Shown here: one piece after another, positions 1-10,369 of the stretch | How positions within the stretch are numbered: position 1 is the stretch's first letter | Layout of the letters: each line of letters starts with the position of its first letter | Assembly (NCBI RefSeq): GCF_000208865.1 | Contig: NC_018390.1 | Location: 599,777 to 663,776 of the forward strand | Direction of reading: 5' to 3' | Length of the DNA stretch: 64,000 nt | Source: Neospora caninum Liverpool | Lineage: Eukaryota; Apicomplexa; Conoidasida; Eucoccidiorida; Sarcocystidae | The notes under the pieces: generated by a model | Databases searched by the model: none | Told to the model about the DNA's origin: nothing | The model's input: only the letters and a program-made list of their open reading frames with translations | Position numbers and translations under genes: made by a program

Positions 1-327
1 AGACGGTTCTCCGAGGGGAAGAATCTCGCGATTCGCGTCCCTGCTCGAGTTTATCCCCGGCACCTCGTTTTGTACGCGCGACGTCGGGAGGCCCAAAGGG
101 ATCGGCGCGTGTGTTTTTCGACCGGTTCTCCACTTCTCGTCCGTAGGGTGACACGCGAAATCCGATCTGCGCCTTCCGTACGGCGCGAGCGAGTTCGCGA
201 GACAAGGACATGCGCAAGTGCAGAATCCGGGGCTCTCACGGATCCACTCACCTCTTGATTGCACTTGGCGTACCTCCTGGACCTGTGTGCTTTTTTTTCT
301 GCTTTCTTTCGTCTTCCCGTTTCCCAG

Positions 328-1316
328 GCTGGCCTGCCGCGTGCCCGCTAGGGCGCTGCTGAAGGACGCGTGTGGATCGAGTTCGTACCTCGCGCCGGAG
401 ATGTTGATTGGGAACTACGGGCGGAAAGTCGACATTTGGGCGGTCGGCGTGATTCTGTACGTTTTCCTCTTTGGGCGACTACCCTTTGTTGCCTCGGACA
501 CGTTTCACCTTTTCAAGAGCATCATCGAAGAAGAGCCCGCGTGGACGTACACGCCGACTCGCGACCTGGCTTCGCGGACTGCCGACTGCCTCGCCTTTTC
601 CACGGAGAATCTCCAGGGTGCGGCCGACCCCGCGAGAAACGCGATCGGCGCCTGGCCCGAGGAGGGTGACGTCTGCCGAGAGGAGCGTTGCAGCAGTCCT
701 GCGAGACGGCGCTTCGAAACTGTGCCTTTTCCTGGATCGCCCGCTGCCGCCTTCTCAAACTCCAAAAGAGTCGAGAGAGACACCCGCGACAGCTCCACCG
801 ACTCCAAAGTCGCCCACGGCGGGGACTCTTCGGCGTGGAGAAGGGGACAAAAGGGCGAGGAAAAAGAGGGACAGGGCGAGAGAACACTCGAATTGAACGG
901 TTTTCCGAGCTCGGCCGGCCTGTCGCCGCGCGGGGCGGAAGCAGAGAGTGAAGAGACCCGAGCGCAGGACCAAGGCAGCTGGGGGCAGATCGACGACGGC
1001 GATTACAAGCCGCGCTCCGATGCCGTCGACTTGTGCAAACAACTGCTGACGAAAAACTTCCTCAACCGGCCAACCGCCACTGAAGCGCTCAACCACCCCT
1101 GGCTCCAAATCGGTGAGTCTCACGGAAGGGGAAAGGAGAGGAAGATTCGCGAGGGAGAGAAAAGAGAGGAAAGTACACGAGGGGGGAGAACGCGAGGGGA
1201 GAGAGCGCGTGCGCAACTCCTGTTTCGTTCGTTTGCTGTGTCGTGTTTTTCTCCTCGCAGAAACCTGGGCAGATGGAAAGACGGGACGGCTGTTGCCTCG
1301 GAGTCTTTGTCGGTGA
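328..1316 (+). CDS. CAMK-type Ser/Thr protein kinase, C-terminal part (5' exons outside window)
   Basis: This is the 3' end of a protein kinase gene. The first visible exon opens after a splice acceptor at 326-327 and reads LACRVPARALL, which should follow the DFG motif of an exon left of the window. It then shows the activation segment and APE motif (SSYLAPEML), subdomain IX (DIWAVGVILYVFLFG) and the C-lobe end (LLTKNFLNRPTATEAL, NHPWL). About 150 low-complexity, acidic and basic residues (roughly 560-1010) are inserted between helices F and G. A donor at 1113 (gtgagt) and an acceptor ending at 1260 join LQI to a short tail ending at a stop at 1314-1316. Reading on without splicing would give a longer low-complexity tail to 1525. 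The APE-to-HPW spacing and the ATEALNHPW tail fit the CAMK/SNF1 group. The substrate is unknown. The ATP-binding and catalytic-loop residues are not in the window, so activity cannot be judged. Confidence 0.8.
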
Positions 1317-2579
1317 GCTCAGAACATTTCTCGTCGTTACCAGCTGCGCAGGAAGGCCCCAGCTCCCGTTTTCAGGGCAGTCCATGTGCCCCGAGGCCAG
1401 AAAGGTCTGTGGCGGATCCCGATCCCCGCGTCGATCTGTCGCTGTGCGTAGAGCCATCACTCTATACGCCCACCGTCGCACCTTCCACCTTGAGCCGTCA
1501 TCTCATCTTACACAGGAGCACGTGATGTCGCAGTTGCGATCGACTCTTTACCCTTAGACTGAAGCACGAAGTCCGCCTTCGTCGTCGTGCTTTATCGCGT
1601 TCTGTGACTGTCTGTCACTGAAGGTTCTTAGTTGGCTGGACACCCTCTTTAAGCCAGCAGGACATTCGCACTGTTCGGCTGCGCGAGTCTGTGCGATGTG
1701 GAGGGGCCGAAGCGTGAAGAGCACTGGCGAATGGAGAGAGAGGCGCGCTTTCTTTTCCTTCTTTTGCTCGCAGACGGATTTCGCTCTGCAACGCCGAGAT
1801 GTGCGTGCACAACGGGTCTAGCCTCAGCATCGCGGTCCTCGACTCCGTGGAGATGGGATTCGGCACGGCTTTCTCGCTGCAAGGCCTCGGTCGGTCTCGA
1901 AACACCAAATGAGAAAGCGAACGTGGAAAGCCGATTGTCGTGCTCCTGAATGGAGATAGGCCAGGATGTGGTTGAGTCGGAATTCCGTGAAAAACCACGA
2001 AGAACAAGTCGAGCCGGGAAAGATAATGTGCATGCTTCGCGCCTTCTGGAAGAGATCAAAAGAAGTCGACACCCTACCGGCCGCTCTCTCTTTTTCGCGT
2101 TTCCCGAACCCTACCCATCGGCCGAGAGTGCTTGTCTTTCCTCGCTCGTTTTCCTCGTCCGTTTCTCATCTTGCATTCCCTCCGTGTGAAAAAACTGCGG
2201 TCGTTTCACAGCGCTCACGCACCCCTCGCGCCTCTTCTGCCTTTGCCTATGCTCTCTCGCGTCTTTCTGTGCACACACACGAGGACTTCCTCTCTCCATT
2301 ATATTTTGTGCGTCCTTTCTCTCCCCACCCAGGGAAAACAGGGCGCGCGTCTTTTCCCTCTCGTTTCCACCCCAGCCGTCGTCTCCTGTCTCTTTGCCGC
2401 TCGAATTTCTCTCTCGAGTATCCCCCCTCTGTCTTCTTTCTGTCGTCTCTTTCTTTTCGAAAGCGTGGCACGGGGCGTCGGGCGGCGTCGGCGCGGGGAG
2501 TTTCGTTCTCGACGCATATGTGTTTCCTGCGTGTGTTGCTTTCTTCCGCTGCCTCTTTACAGAGAGCGACTTGTCTCCC
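1317..2579. other. Intergenic / untranslated stretch
   Basis: It lies between the kinase stop and the candidate start at 2580. The second half has long pyrimidine-rich runs (about 2200-2460), common in the 5' leaders of coccidian genes. Reading frames here are short, overlap on both strands and carry no recognisable domain. Confidence 0.4.
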
Positions 2580-3176
2580 ATGCCGTCGCAGTCGCAAACT
2601 TCGCCGTCGCTTCCCTCCAAGGCTCCTCTGACGCCTGCGTTCGGCCGCGTGCAGGCGCGGCCGCGGACCTCCGAAGGCCCCACCGACGCGGGAGTGCATG
2701 CAGCGCCAGGCAGCCGCTTCTCGGCGGCGCGGGCGCGCGGTAGCTTGTCTATGGCGAGGACTGCGCCGCGGCGCGTAGTCTCCAGAGAGAAGGACTATCC
2801 GAGCGGCAGCCCCGAGGGCTCTGGGCTCCACGGCGCGGCGGAGACAGTCGGGGCCGCGGATGGGCCGAGGCCGCACGCAGCCCCCGGAGACCGCGCCGGG
2901 GCTTCCAGCGGGAACGCGCGCGTGCACGAGAGCGGAGGCATTGCAGGCACGGGACTCGAGCGGAGGAGCGACTCCGAGCGCACGCGGCAGGCCTCCGCGC
3001 GGGGCACAGGCAGAACCTCGGGAATGTCGCCCAGCGAGACGGGCGAGAAAGGCCAAGGCGTGCGCTCGAATCCGGTGTTCAAGAGGCCGCAGCGCTCGCG
3101 ACGGAGCGGCTCTCGCTTGGAAGAAACCGCGTACGGCGTGTATCAAGAAGATGTTGCGCGCCTGCGATGCTCGTGA
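2580..3176 (+). CDS. Hypothetical low-complexity basic protein
   Basis: I do not recognise this protein. An open frame of about 198 codons starts at ATG 2580, after a pyrimidine-rich leader, and stops at 3174-3176. The product is rich in Arg, Ser, Gly and Ala, has no predicted membrane segment and shows no catalytic motif. The last residues (YGVYQEDVARLR) look more ordered than the rest. A gtgagg donor overlaps the end at 3172, so the frame could instead be a first exon. If so, I could not find a convincing second exon downstream, although a short stretch near 3240-3293 in another frame looks protein-like. GC content and codon use match the kinase to the left. Coding status is uncertain, because GC-rich coccidian DNA produces long chance frames. 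Confidence 0.35.
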   Translation: MPSQSQTSPSLPSKAPLTPAFGRVQARPRTSEGPTDAGVHAAPGSRFSAARARGSLSMARTAPRRVVSREKDYPSGSPEGSGLHGAAETVGAADGPRPHAAPGDRAGASSGNARVHESGGIAGTGLERRSDSERTRQASARGTGRTSGMSPSETGEKGQGVRSNPVFKRPQRSRRSGSRLEETAYGVYQEDVARLRCS

Positions 3177-4753
3177 GGGACTCGACAGTCGAACGAGGCC
3201 AGAGAGGCAGGCAGGCGCGCGCGCGCGCGGTGCGACCCCGGTGGACGTCTTGGCGAAGTTCGACCACCCTCTCGGAAGCAGGCGATGCGAGGGGTGAGGC
3301 CCGAGTCGCAGACGCGGAAGCGTGGTATGACGCGAAAAGTTGCATCTGCAGAGAGGGAGACAGGAGCCGGGTTGCCGAGCCTCCCGAGAGGAGAGTGCAA
3401 GGGGCGGGCACCCGCGCGGGAGTCCAAACTGGAGGCTCGAGAGAAAAAAGAGAGAAACGAGCGAACCAGGCTACTCGCAGGGGAGTTCCCATTCTCTCTG
3501 TTTTCCGACTTTTTCCCGCGCTTGCTCCTGCGATGCGAGTGCGCTGCGCGCGGAGTCTCAGAGCCGCTTCGTGTGTCATTTCTTTTCGCGCCTCCCCTGA
3601 CGCCGAGAGCCTCATGTCGGGGGAGAGGAGATTGTTTTTTGTGCCGCACGAAATCCAGCCCGCGCGAGCGCGTCGCGGCTTCCCCGCTGACTGCGCGTTC
3701 ACGGCTGAGAACGGCGCCGAAAACGCGACCGGGAAACGCACGCGAAGACCTTTCTTCTCAGGCTTCCCCCTTCGCGGTTCTCATTTACATGGAGGCGCAC
3801 CTTTTTTTCGGGTCACCCAGATGTAGACACTTGTGCGTGTATCTTTTTTTTGAGACGCAGAGGGAAGACCTCAAGGACTACTTATATAGAGGTATATATT
3901 TGTGTGTATTTGAGTATAGACAGCGTGGGTTTAAGGATTGCAACTGTGTGTCGCCTGTGCGCACGCCCGCCTCATGGCCAGAGCAGGGGAGGGAAACTCC
4001 AGGTGGAGTGCTGAATCAACGTGGTGCATCGCAGTGGACGATGCGTGTTCCGATTTTGAATTCGCCAATGTCAGAGGATCATATGTGCATGTGAAAGGTA
4101 GGCTCGTAAGCGGATCTGAACACAGCAGGTGGTTCTGGAGCGCGGGGCCTGGGGCGCCGTGCGCGGGAGACTGTTCCTTGGGCGCTCTTTTCACCCTCGA
4201 AAAAGCGGGAGAAAAACTTTTCTAATTTTCCCTTGTTTTCCACGGTCGTCCCCTCCAGGATGCGTCTCGTTTTTTGCTCCCCGAAGTTTTCTCCCCTGCT
4301 GTCCCCCCTCTCTCCCCGCCTCGGGCGCGTCCCCCGTTCCTGCGCCTTGCTCAGCGAAGAAGACACGCCGCCATCTAGCTGCCGGAGACTCCCCTGAAAA
4401 GAGGGATGTCTGACGAAGCGAACGCGCGCAGCTGGCCGCTCTCCGCCGTTTCAAAAAAAGGAAACACGTGCCGCCTTTCCTTAATAGTGCCCCACACTCT
4501 CTTGCCACATTCTCTTGGAACTCTGATATAAGAGAATAGGATACGTGTCCACGCGCCTCTCCCCGCCTTCAGCTCAAAATATACGGACGACGCTCTTCTT
4601 GATCACGCTAGGTAGACTGCTGTTTCACAAGTGACTGGTGTCTCACATTGGAGAGAGTCTACGCAGCAGGCACACTCTCTCAGTTGCTGCCGGGGTACGG
4701 CGCCGCTCGACACAAAACAACACAATCGGCGCGTCTAACGCGGGACGATCGAT
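3177..4753. other. Intergenic stretch with AT-rich patch
   Basis: No supportable gene. It contains a GC dinucleotide run near 3221-3232 and an AT-rich patch at about 3880-3915 with TATATA elements. The right part probably holds the 3' UTR of the DHHC gene on the minus strand. Confidence 0.4.
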
Positions 4754-7700
4754 TTAACCGGAGCGTTGCTTTTCTTGAAAACCAAATCTGGGCAGACTTC
4801 CAGCGCGCGCAGCTTGTCTGAACCCCTGCAGAAGGTTCAAGCACCAGACGGACAGGCGCCGAGGAGCGTCGGCAGCCACCAACTGAAGAGCGGCGCTGCG
4901 GAAAAGGTTCTCGCCCCCCGCACACGAGGCGCGCGCACCTTGCTCAGTCTCGGCTCTCCCCAGGATCTCCTCGACAGATCGCTCGGGCGGACGCGCCAGA
5001 AACGGAAAGAGGAAGAGAGGAAACGGCGACGGACCAAAGACTTCCCGGAAGTTCTCTCGCAGGCCTTTGTGGAAGGGTAGGAGCGCAGACGGACTCGAGG
5101 ACCTCAGAAACAGCAGAAAAAACCCGAGAAGCGAAAGGTCGCGCGGCTCCACGCGCCCCAGAAGATCCGACTCCGGAAGTGCATGCGCACAGCTCGGCGC
5201 CTTCGAAGGCGCTGCGCTGGAAGGCTCGACGACGTTTTGCCAAGGCGGAGACGACGAAGAGAAGGACGAGAGAGAAGGGGAGACGCCAACCTCCGACGGC
5301 GGCACGGCAGACGGCAGAGAATACCCTGAACTGGGGCTCGGGCCAGCAGACGGTGCGGGCGATGACGAGCTGGGAGCGGCTGCGGAGAGACTGCACAGTC
5401 TCCGCCGAGTAGCGCAGTTCCGCTGAAGACCAGCAATTCAAACACACCAGATCTGCGCTGAGTCTCCTGGCGATTTCGAAAAACCTCGCATGCAGAGCAC
5501 TTCACACCAGGAGCGCACGCGTCTTTTTGCCCGTGCCTCCCGACCACCCTCACACACAAAGGAAAAACTGCGACTGCAATACAAAGAGCCAAAACCCAAA
5601 CACACACGCAAGCATTCCTAAAAAACAAACACATCCACCCACACATCTACATCCACATATTTATATATATATGTAGCTCTCTGTGTTTGTATACGATGCA
5701 TCTCATCGGCGTACGTTTCTGAAAGGTCTTGCGGCGTGGGTCGAGGTCCGGCAGATCGGATGCTGCTTGGATCTGAGAGGGGGAGTTTGTGCTTACCTGC
5801 ATTTCGATTGTTGTTTGGTTTCCGAGGAGAAGGTAGACGTGGAAGAAGACGAGCGCCGTGATGGCTACGCCGACGTTCAGCGTGAGGAGCCCGAGGAACA
5901 GAATCGCCTGTCTTTCCCACGTTTGCCACAGCCACCAGGCGGGGTCTCTCCAGGACGTTTCCCGTTCGTCCTCGGTTGCGTCGCCTTCGCTCTTGCGTCT
6001 CTCGCGCTGTCTGTCGAGGATGGCGGCTGCCTCCCGTTGGTGTTGCAGAATTCGCTCCACGACGACCAGGGTCCGAAACGCGTACGGAATCGGGCCGATG
6101 CGTTGCCTGGCGAGGCGCCTCGCCAGCTTCAAAGCCTCTGTGGCTGCATCTTCGACTGCGCTTGCCACGCGGGGAGAAGACACGTCACCCCGCAGCTCCG
6201 ACTCCTCTGGGGACCGCGCGGCCGCGACCTGTCGCGCCAAGTCTGGCGCGTCGCGCAGCGCCGCTTCGTGTCTCGTCTGGAGCGTCTCTTCCAGTTCCTT
6301 CACGAGTGCCCAGACCGCGTCGTCCGGGACTTCCTCGCCTCGCCACGCGACCGCGTCGTCGGCGTCTCCCTCCGCAAAGGACAGGAGAAAGGCGTGAAAC
6401 CAGAACGGGAGGCGGAGGAGTCGGCCGAGAGAAAAGAAGCTTCCTTCTCGGCCCCCCGCAGTTTCCTCCCTCCCCGAAGGCGGCCGGCGGCGCAGACTCT
6501 CCACAGCCGCGAGGAAAGCGCCTTCTCCGTCTTCGCCGATCAGGCTGCGCACGGGTGCCCGGCCCTCCGCCTGGAGGACTTGCATGCGGCGCACGATGGC
6601 AAACTGCTCGGAGAGGAGCCGTGCATGGTGTGCGCGGCTTTCGGCGACGATCTTCCGGAAGGCGAAGGCGCCGTACAGAGAGAAGCGCATTACCCAGAGC
6701 GTGTGGACGATGAGGAGGAAGAGGAAAAACACAAAGAGGAAGAAGAAGCGGTAGTTGTGCAGGCCTACACACTGATTCAGCCACGGACAGTGGTGATCTT
6801 GCTTCAGCACGCACCGATTGCAAATCCGGCAGTGATGGCTTCGCGGCGGCTTCACTGCCCCGCACTTCACGCAGTGAGGGACCAGGCGAGACGTCAGCTG
6901 GCCGCCCGCACAGAGCGCCGAAGCGTCTCGCCGCCCAGATGCGCGCGGTCCCGGAGAAGGCAGCGGAGAGGAACAGGGAACAGCAGACGAAGGATGAGAC
7001 GGGGAAGACGAGGCCGGAGAGCGGATCGGGCGAAGCGAAGAGGTGCGCCCGGGCGAGGAGCCCCCAGCGCGCTGGGCTGCGTAGCTCTGCACGGGACGCA
7101 GCGCTCGAGAAGCGGGGAGCAGAAACCGAACGTCTGCCTCGAAGTCGCCGAAGTCGCCGACGTCGTCCGGAGCGCTCGGGCCCTCCCCGAAACTTGGGTC
7201 CGGCGTTCCGCGCGCCGCGTCCTCTCGTCGGTCTCGTCGCGGCACTGGCTTCTGCACGAGCTCGCCGGACGCGCCTGGAGAAGACGCGGCTGTCGCGGGA
7301 GTGAACGGAGGTGTCCGCGCCTGGCGCGCCTCATCCGGAGCAAGACTCGCCTCGATCTCCCCCAGGCTCGGCGCTGCTGCCGGAGGCGGAACGGGGCGAG
7401 TCCTACTCGGGCTGAGACGGGGCGTGGCTGCACGGCGTGGCGAGGCGCAGCGCGGCCACGAGCTGTCGACCGACGCGCCCGGAGCGGCAGGACTGGACGA
7501 AGGGGACAAGGTGAACGACGCGGTTTCCGTCTCCCCGCGCTCCGTTGTGTACACGAAGACTTCTTCCGTGACGCCGTTGTCCTCGCGTTTCGCCACGAGG
7601 ACGGGGGGGCGGCCAGGATCGACTGCACAGGCGAAGTAAAAGTTGTACAGCGCATTCAGGAGCAGGAACACACTGAGAAACGTGCACAGCGGCACTGCCT

Positions 7701-8412
7701 GCAAGTCCTGAACCGCCGCCAGAACGGGGTTTGCCCAGAACGCCGCGTTCAAGAGACGCACTTGCTCGGCGTTTGCAGCCGAACTCTCCGCACCCTCGGA
7801 GGCGCCCCCGCGCTGCGCCTGGAGCGACAGCCGGAGTTGAAGAGGCGGGAGAAGGAGGGGGAAGGCGTCTTCGGAGTCGGCGTCCGGGATGCAGATTGCA
7901 GGCTGCACGTACACAAAGTAGACAAGCGTGGCGACGGCGAACAACAGAACGGCCAGAGAAGGAAGCAAGCGGGCGAGGAAACGAAGACTTTTGCTGACCA
8001 CTCCACAGCACGTGAACCGCGAGAAACGGCCAAGCAACTGAGCGACGATCGACCGTCCGCCTGCCTTCTGCGGTGTACGTACAGCGGCGGCATCCGGCTG
8101 CGCCGCACACGACGCACCGGCAGGCGCAGAGACCCCAGAAGCGTGCGGCAGGAGACTCTCGGGACACTTCTCCCGCGTAGAGGGACAGTTCGCGTCGCAG
8201 TCTTCCCGGTGGTGGCCCAGAACGGCACAGCGATGAAGCAGAGACGCGGAGGGCCGCCGCGCAGCAGCCTGAGAAGCGTGGGCGACGAAGGAGCAGAAAC
8301 GACAGAAAGCCGAGTCGGAGATGCGACGCGCGGCGCTCCTCAGTTTCCGCCGCACGGCCTTCGCCAGACCACGGGCGGACAGCCCGGCGAAAGGCGCTGG
8401 GAGAGGAGCCAT
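4754..8412 (-). CDS. DHHC-type palmitoyl (S-acyl) transferase
   Basis: Enzymes of this family attach palmitate to cysteines of membrane-associated proteins. Exon 1 runs from ATG 8412 to a gtaagc donor at 5796 (872 codons, phase 0). It shows two hydrophobic segments near residues 155 and 260, then DPG. A linker of about 230 residues of Pro/Ser-rich sequence follows. The cysteine-rich DHHC domain starts near residue 512 ([15 protein letters not shown], then [12 protein letters not shown]) and is intact. Two more membrane segments (near 560 and 845) and the TTxE-type motif GNQTTIE end the exon. A conserved tail ([11 protein letters not shown]) appears at about 5075-5035 in a frame that stops at 4754-4756. 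It must be a later exon, but the available acceptors do not match the phase of exon 1, so a small exon may be missing. The cytosolic loop between the third and fourth membrane segments is unusually long (about 260 residues). Four membrane spans with the DHHC facing the cytosol are expected from the family. Confidence 0.85.
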
Positions 8413-10369
8413 CGTCGAGGATTCTTGTCGAAGTCCCTCGACAGGAGCAGAGCACCAGACACAGAACCTTTCTCGGTGTCAGAGGGCGAGACGACGGCGA
8501 GAAGAGGCGTTCGTCCGGAAGTCACGGAGTGTGTGCCGCATTTCTTTTCAGATGGCGGCGCGGTGCGCCAAGCGACGAAACGCGCCGACCGCCTTCAGTT
8601 CACGCGTTTGGCCTCGCCACGGGTAGCGAGAACCCGCGCCCCGCGAAGAAGCCTCAGCAGTCCAGGGCACACGGCCCACCAGGCGCACGAGAGAGCATAA
8701 CCGCCGGCAGCCTGTTCGATCGAAGGACGTGGATCCTGCGTCACGACCGCGCGAAAGAGTCCCGCGCCAAAAGCAAGACCGGCTCTTCGAGGGACACGGC
8801 GAGGAAACTGGAGAAGAAGAGCGACAGGAGCAGTCACGGAAGAATCGAGCGAGAGGCGGGCATAGCACGCGCGGGGCCTCAAGAGGCGTCTCTGGCTAGG
8901 GAGGATCCGCTGCGGCCGGCCCATGTTGTCCGGAGGCGCGTTGTGTTTGCACGCCCCCCATGATCGAGATCGAGCGTTCTCTTGCGAACTTGCAGCGGGT
9001 TTTGAAAGTGACCATGGAAAAGATGAAACCGGAAAAGACCGGATCTCTTTCCCAGACGGACGGTCACCAGTCGTGCCTTTGCTGTGTCCCTCGCAGGCTC
9101 GGTTCACCACGAGGCGGAGAAAGGGAGGGGCGAAGTCGAGCAATCGTTGTAGAGGAGAAGAAACGGAACTGGGAAAAAGAGGCGACAGCTGCGGAGAACC
9201 GGACGAAAGATCGGAACGGCTGAACCGGGGCTCGCGTGTGTCAAAAAGTCGGAGCTTGTCCCAGAAAGTCGCCGCGCGTTCAATCAAAGCCTCCAGAGAG
9301 ATGCTTTCTCGCTGTGTTGGGACCAGAAGGAACTGGAACTCACCCGACGCGAAATCTCCAGAAAGATGCGCGCGCGGACGCGGAAGCTGCTTCGCGGTTC
9401 CACGCGCGTATCTGCAGTGTCTTTTTCCTAGCCCACCTTTTCTTCTCGGTTGCATGCGCGAGCGTTGCGTGCGCGGCCTTGCTCTCTGCGTTTAAGGCAG
9501 TCGGAGAGCTCCACGATTCTCTGGCGGCCAACGCAGAAAAGGCCGGAAGAGATTCGCAGCCGCCTTCGCTTCACACGATCACGGCGGGGAAGACGATTCG
9601 TCGCTTTCCATATCGAACGGGCAAACAGATGTGTCGAACGCAGCCCAGAGCACGGTCGAGGAACGATTGTGACAATGTGACTCCGGCGCCGCCGAGCCTA
9701 CAGCCTGTCGGCGCCTCTCCTCTCTTTGCTTTCCGCTTTCCTGCGGCGTCCTCGAGGGTCGTCTCGCGGCGATTGACGCAGTGGAAATTGAGAGCCCTGT
9801 CTGCCGGTCAGCCAGCAGCACTCGCGATGTACACGAGGCCTGTGTCTCCTGCATGCGGCCGCGGAGACAGTACTTTCAGAGGGACGGAGAGCCAGGCATA
9901 TTTCCCTTTTTCATCGTCCCGACTGCGCCGCTCCGACTGCCGATTTAGCTTCTCTCTGAAAGGAGCGAACCTTTTTCCCGGGAGAGGAGCCGAGAGACCG
10001 TGAATGCTCGCGGGCTTTGTAGCACTGGGATCCAATGCTGCAGCTTTCTGCCCGTCTTGATTCCTTCAAAACTCTCTCTCCTTCGCGTTTTCTTCTACAT
10101 CCGCAGTCCATCTGTCTCCTCGGTCTCCTGGTCTCGCTTTTCACGCTGAGGTGACGTTGCGTCGCACGTGCGCTACGGCTCCTGTGCTCCTTGGCTCTGT
10201 CGGCGTCGTCCGTTTTTCTGGCTGTCTCACGCCTCTTTTCTCTTCACACCACTTTTTACGTCTTTCTCTGCATTCCAGCGAGGTTGCGGAACCCGCAACG
10301 TCTCGGCTCTCTCGCAGTTCACTCCAGTGCCTTCTAGCGCCTCCTCCCTCCATTCTTCTCTCCGCTCCA
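8413..10369. promoter_or_regulatory. Shared upstream region of divergent DHHC (-) and Tfb4 (+) genes
   Basis: About 2 kb separates the two divergent starts, so it must hold both promoters and 5' leaders. The part before 10370 is pyrimidine-rich. No individual promoter element can be assigned by eye. Open frames here are shadows without domain content. Confidence 0.4.

Noticed and set aside
5683..8700. 1,005-codon plus-strand open frame opposite the DHHC gene
   Set aside because: It is the antisense shadow of the DHHC exon: Arg-rich, no domain, and created by GC-rich third positions. The minus strand carries the intact DHHC motif and membrane segments.
10151..10369. Upstream extension of the Tfb4 frame
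   Set aside because: It opens with GTG and has no ATG before 10370; the sequence is a pyrimidine-rich leader.
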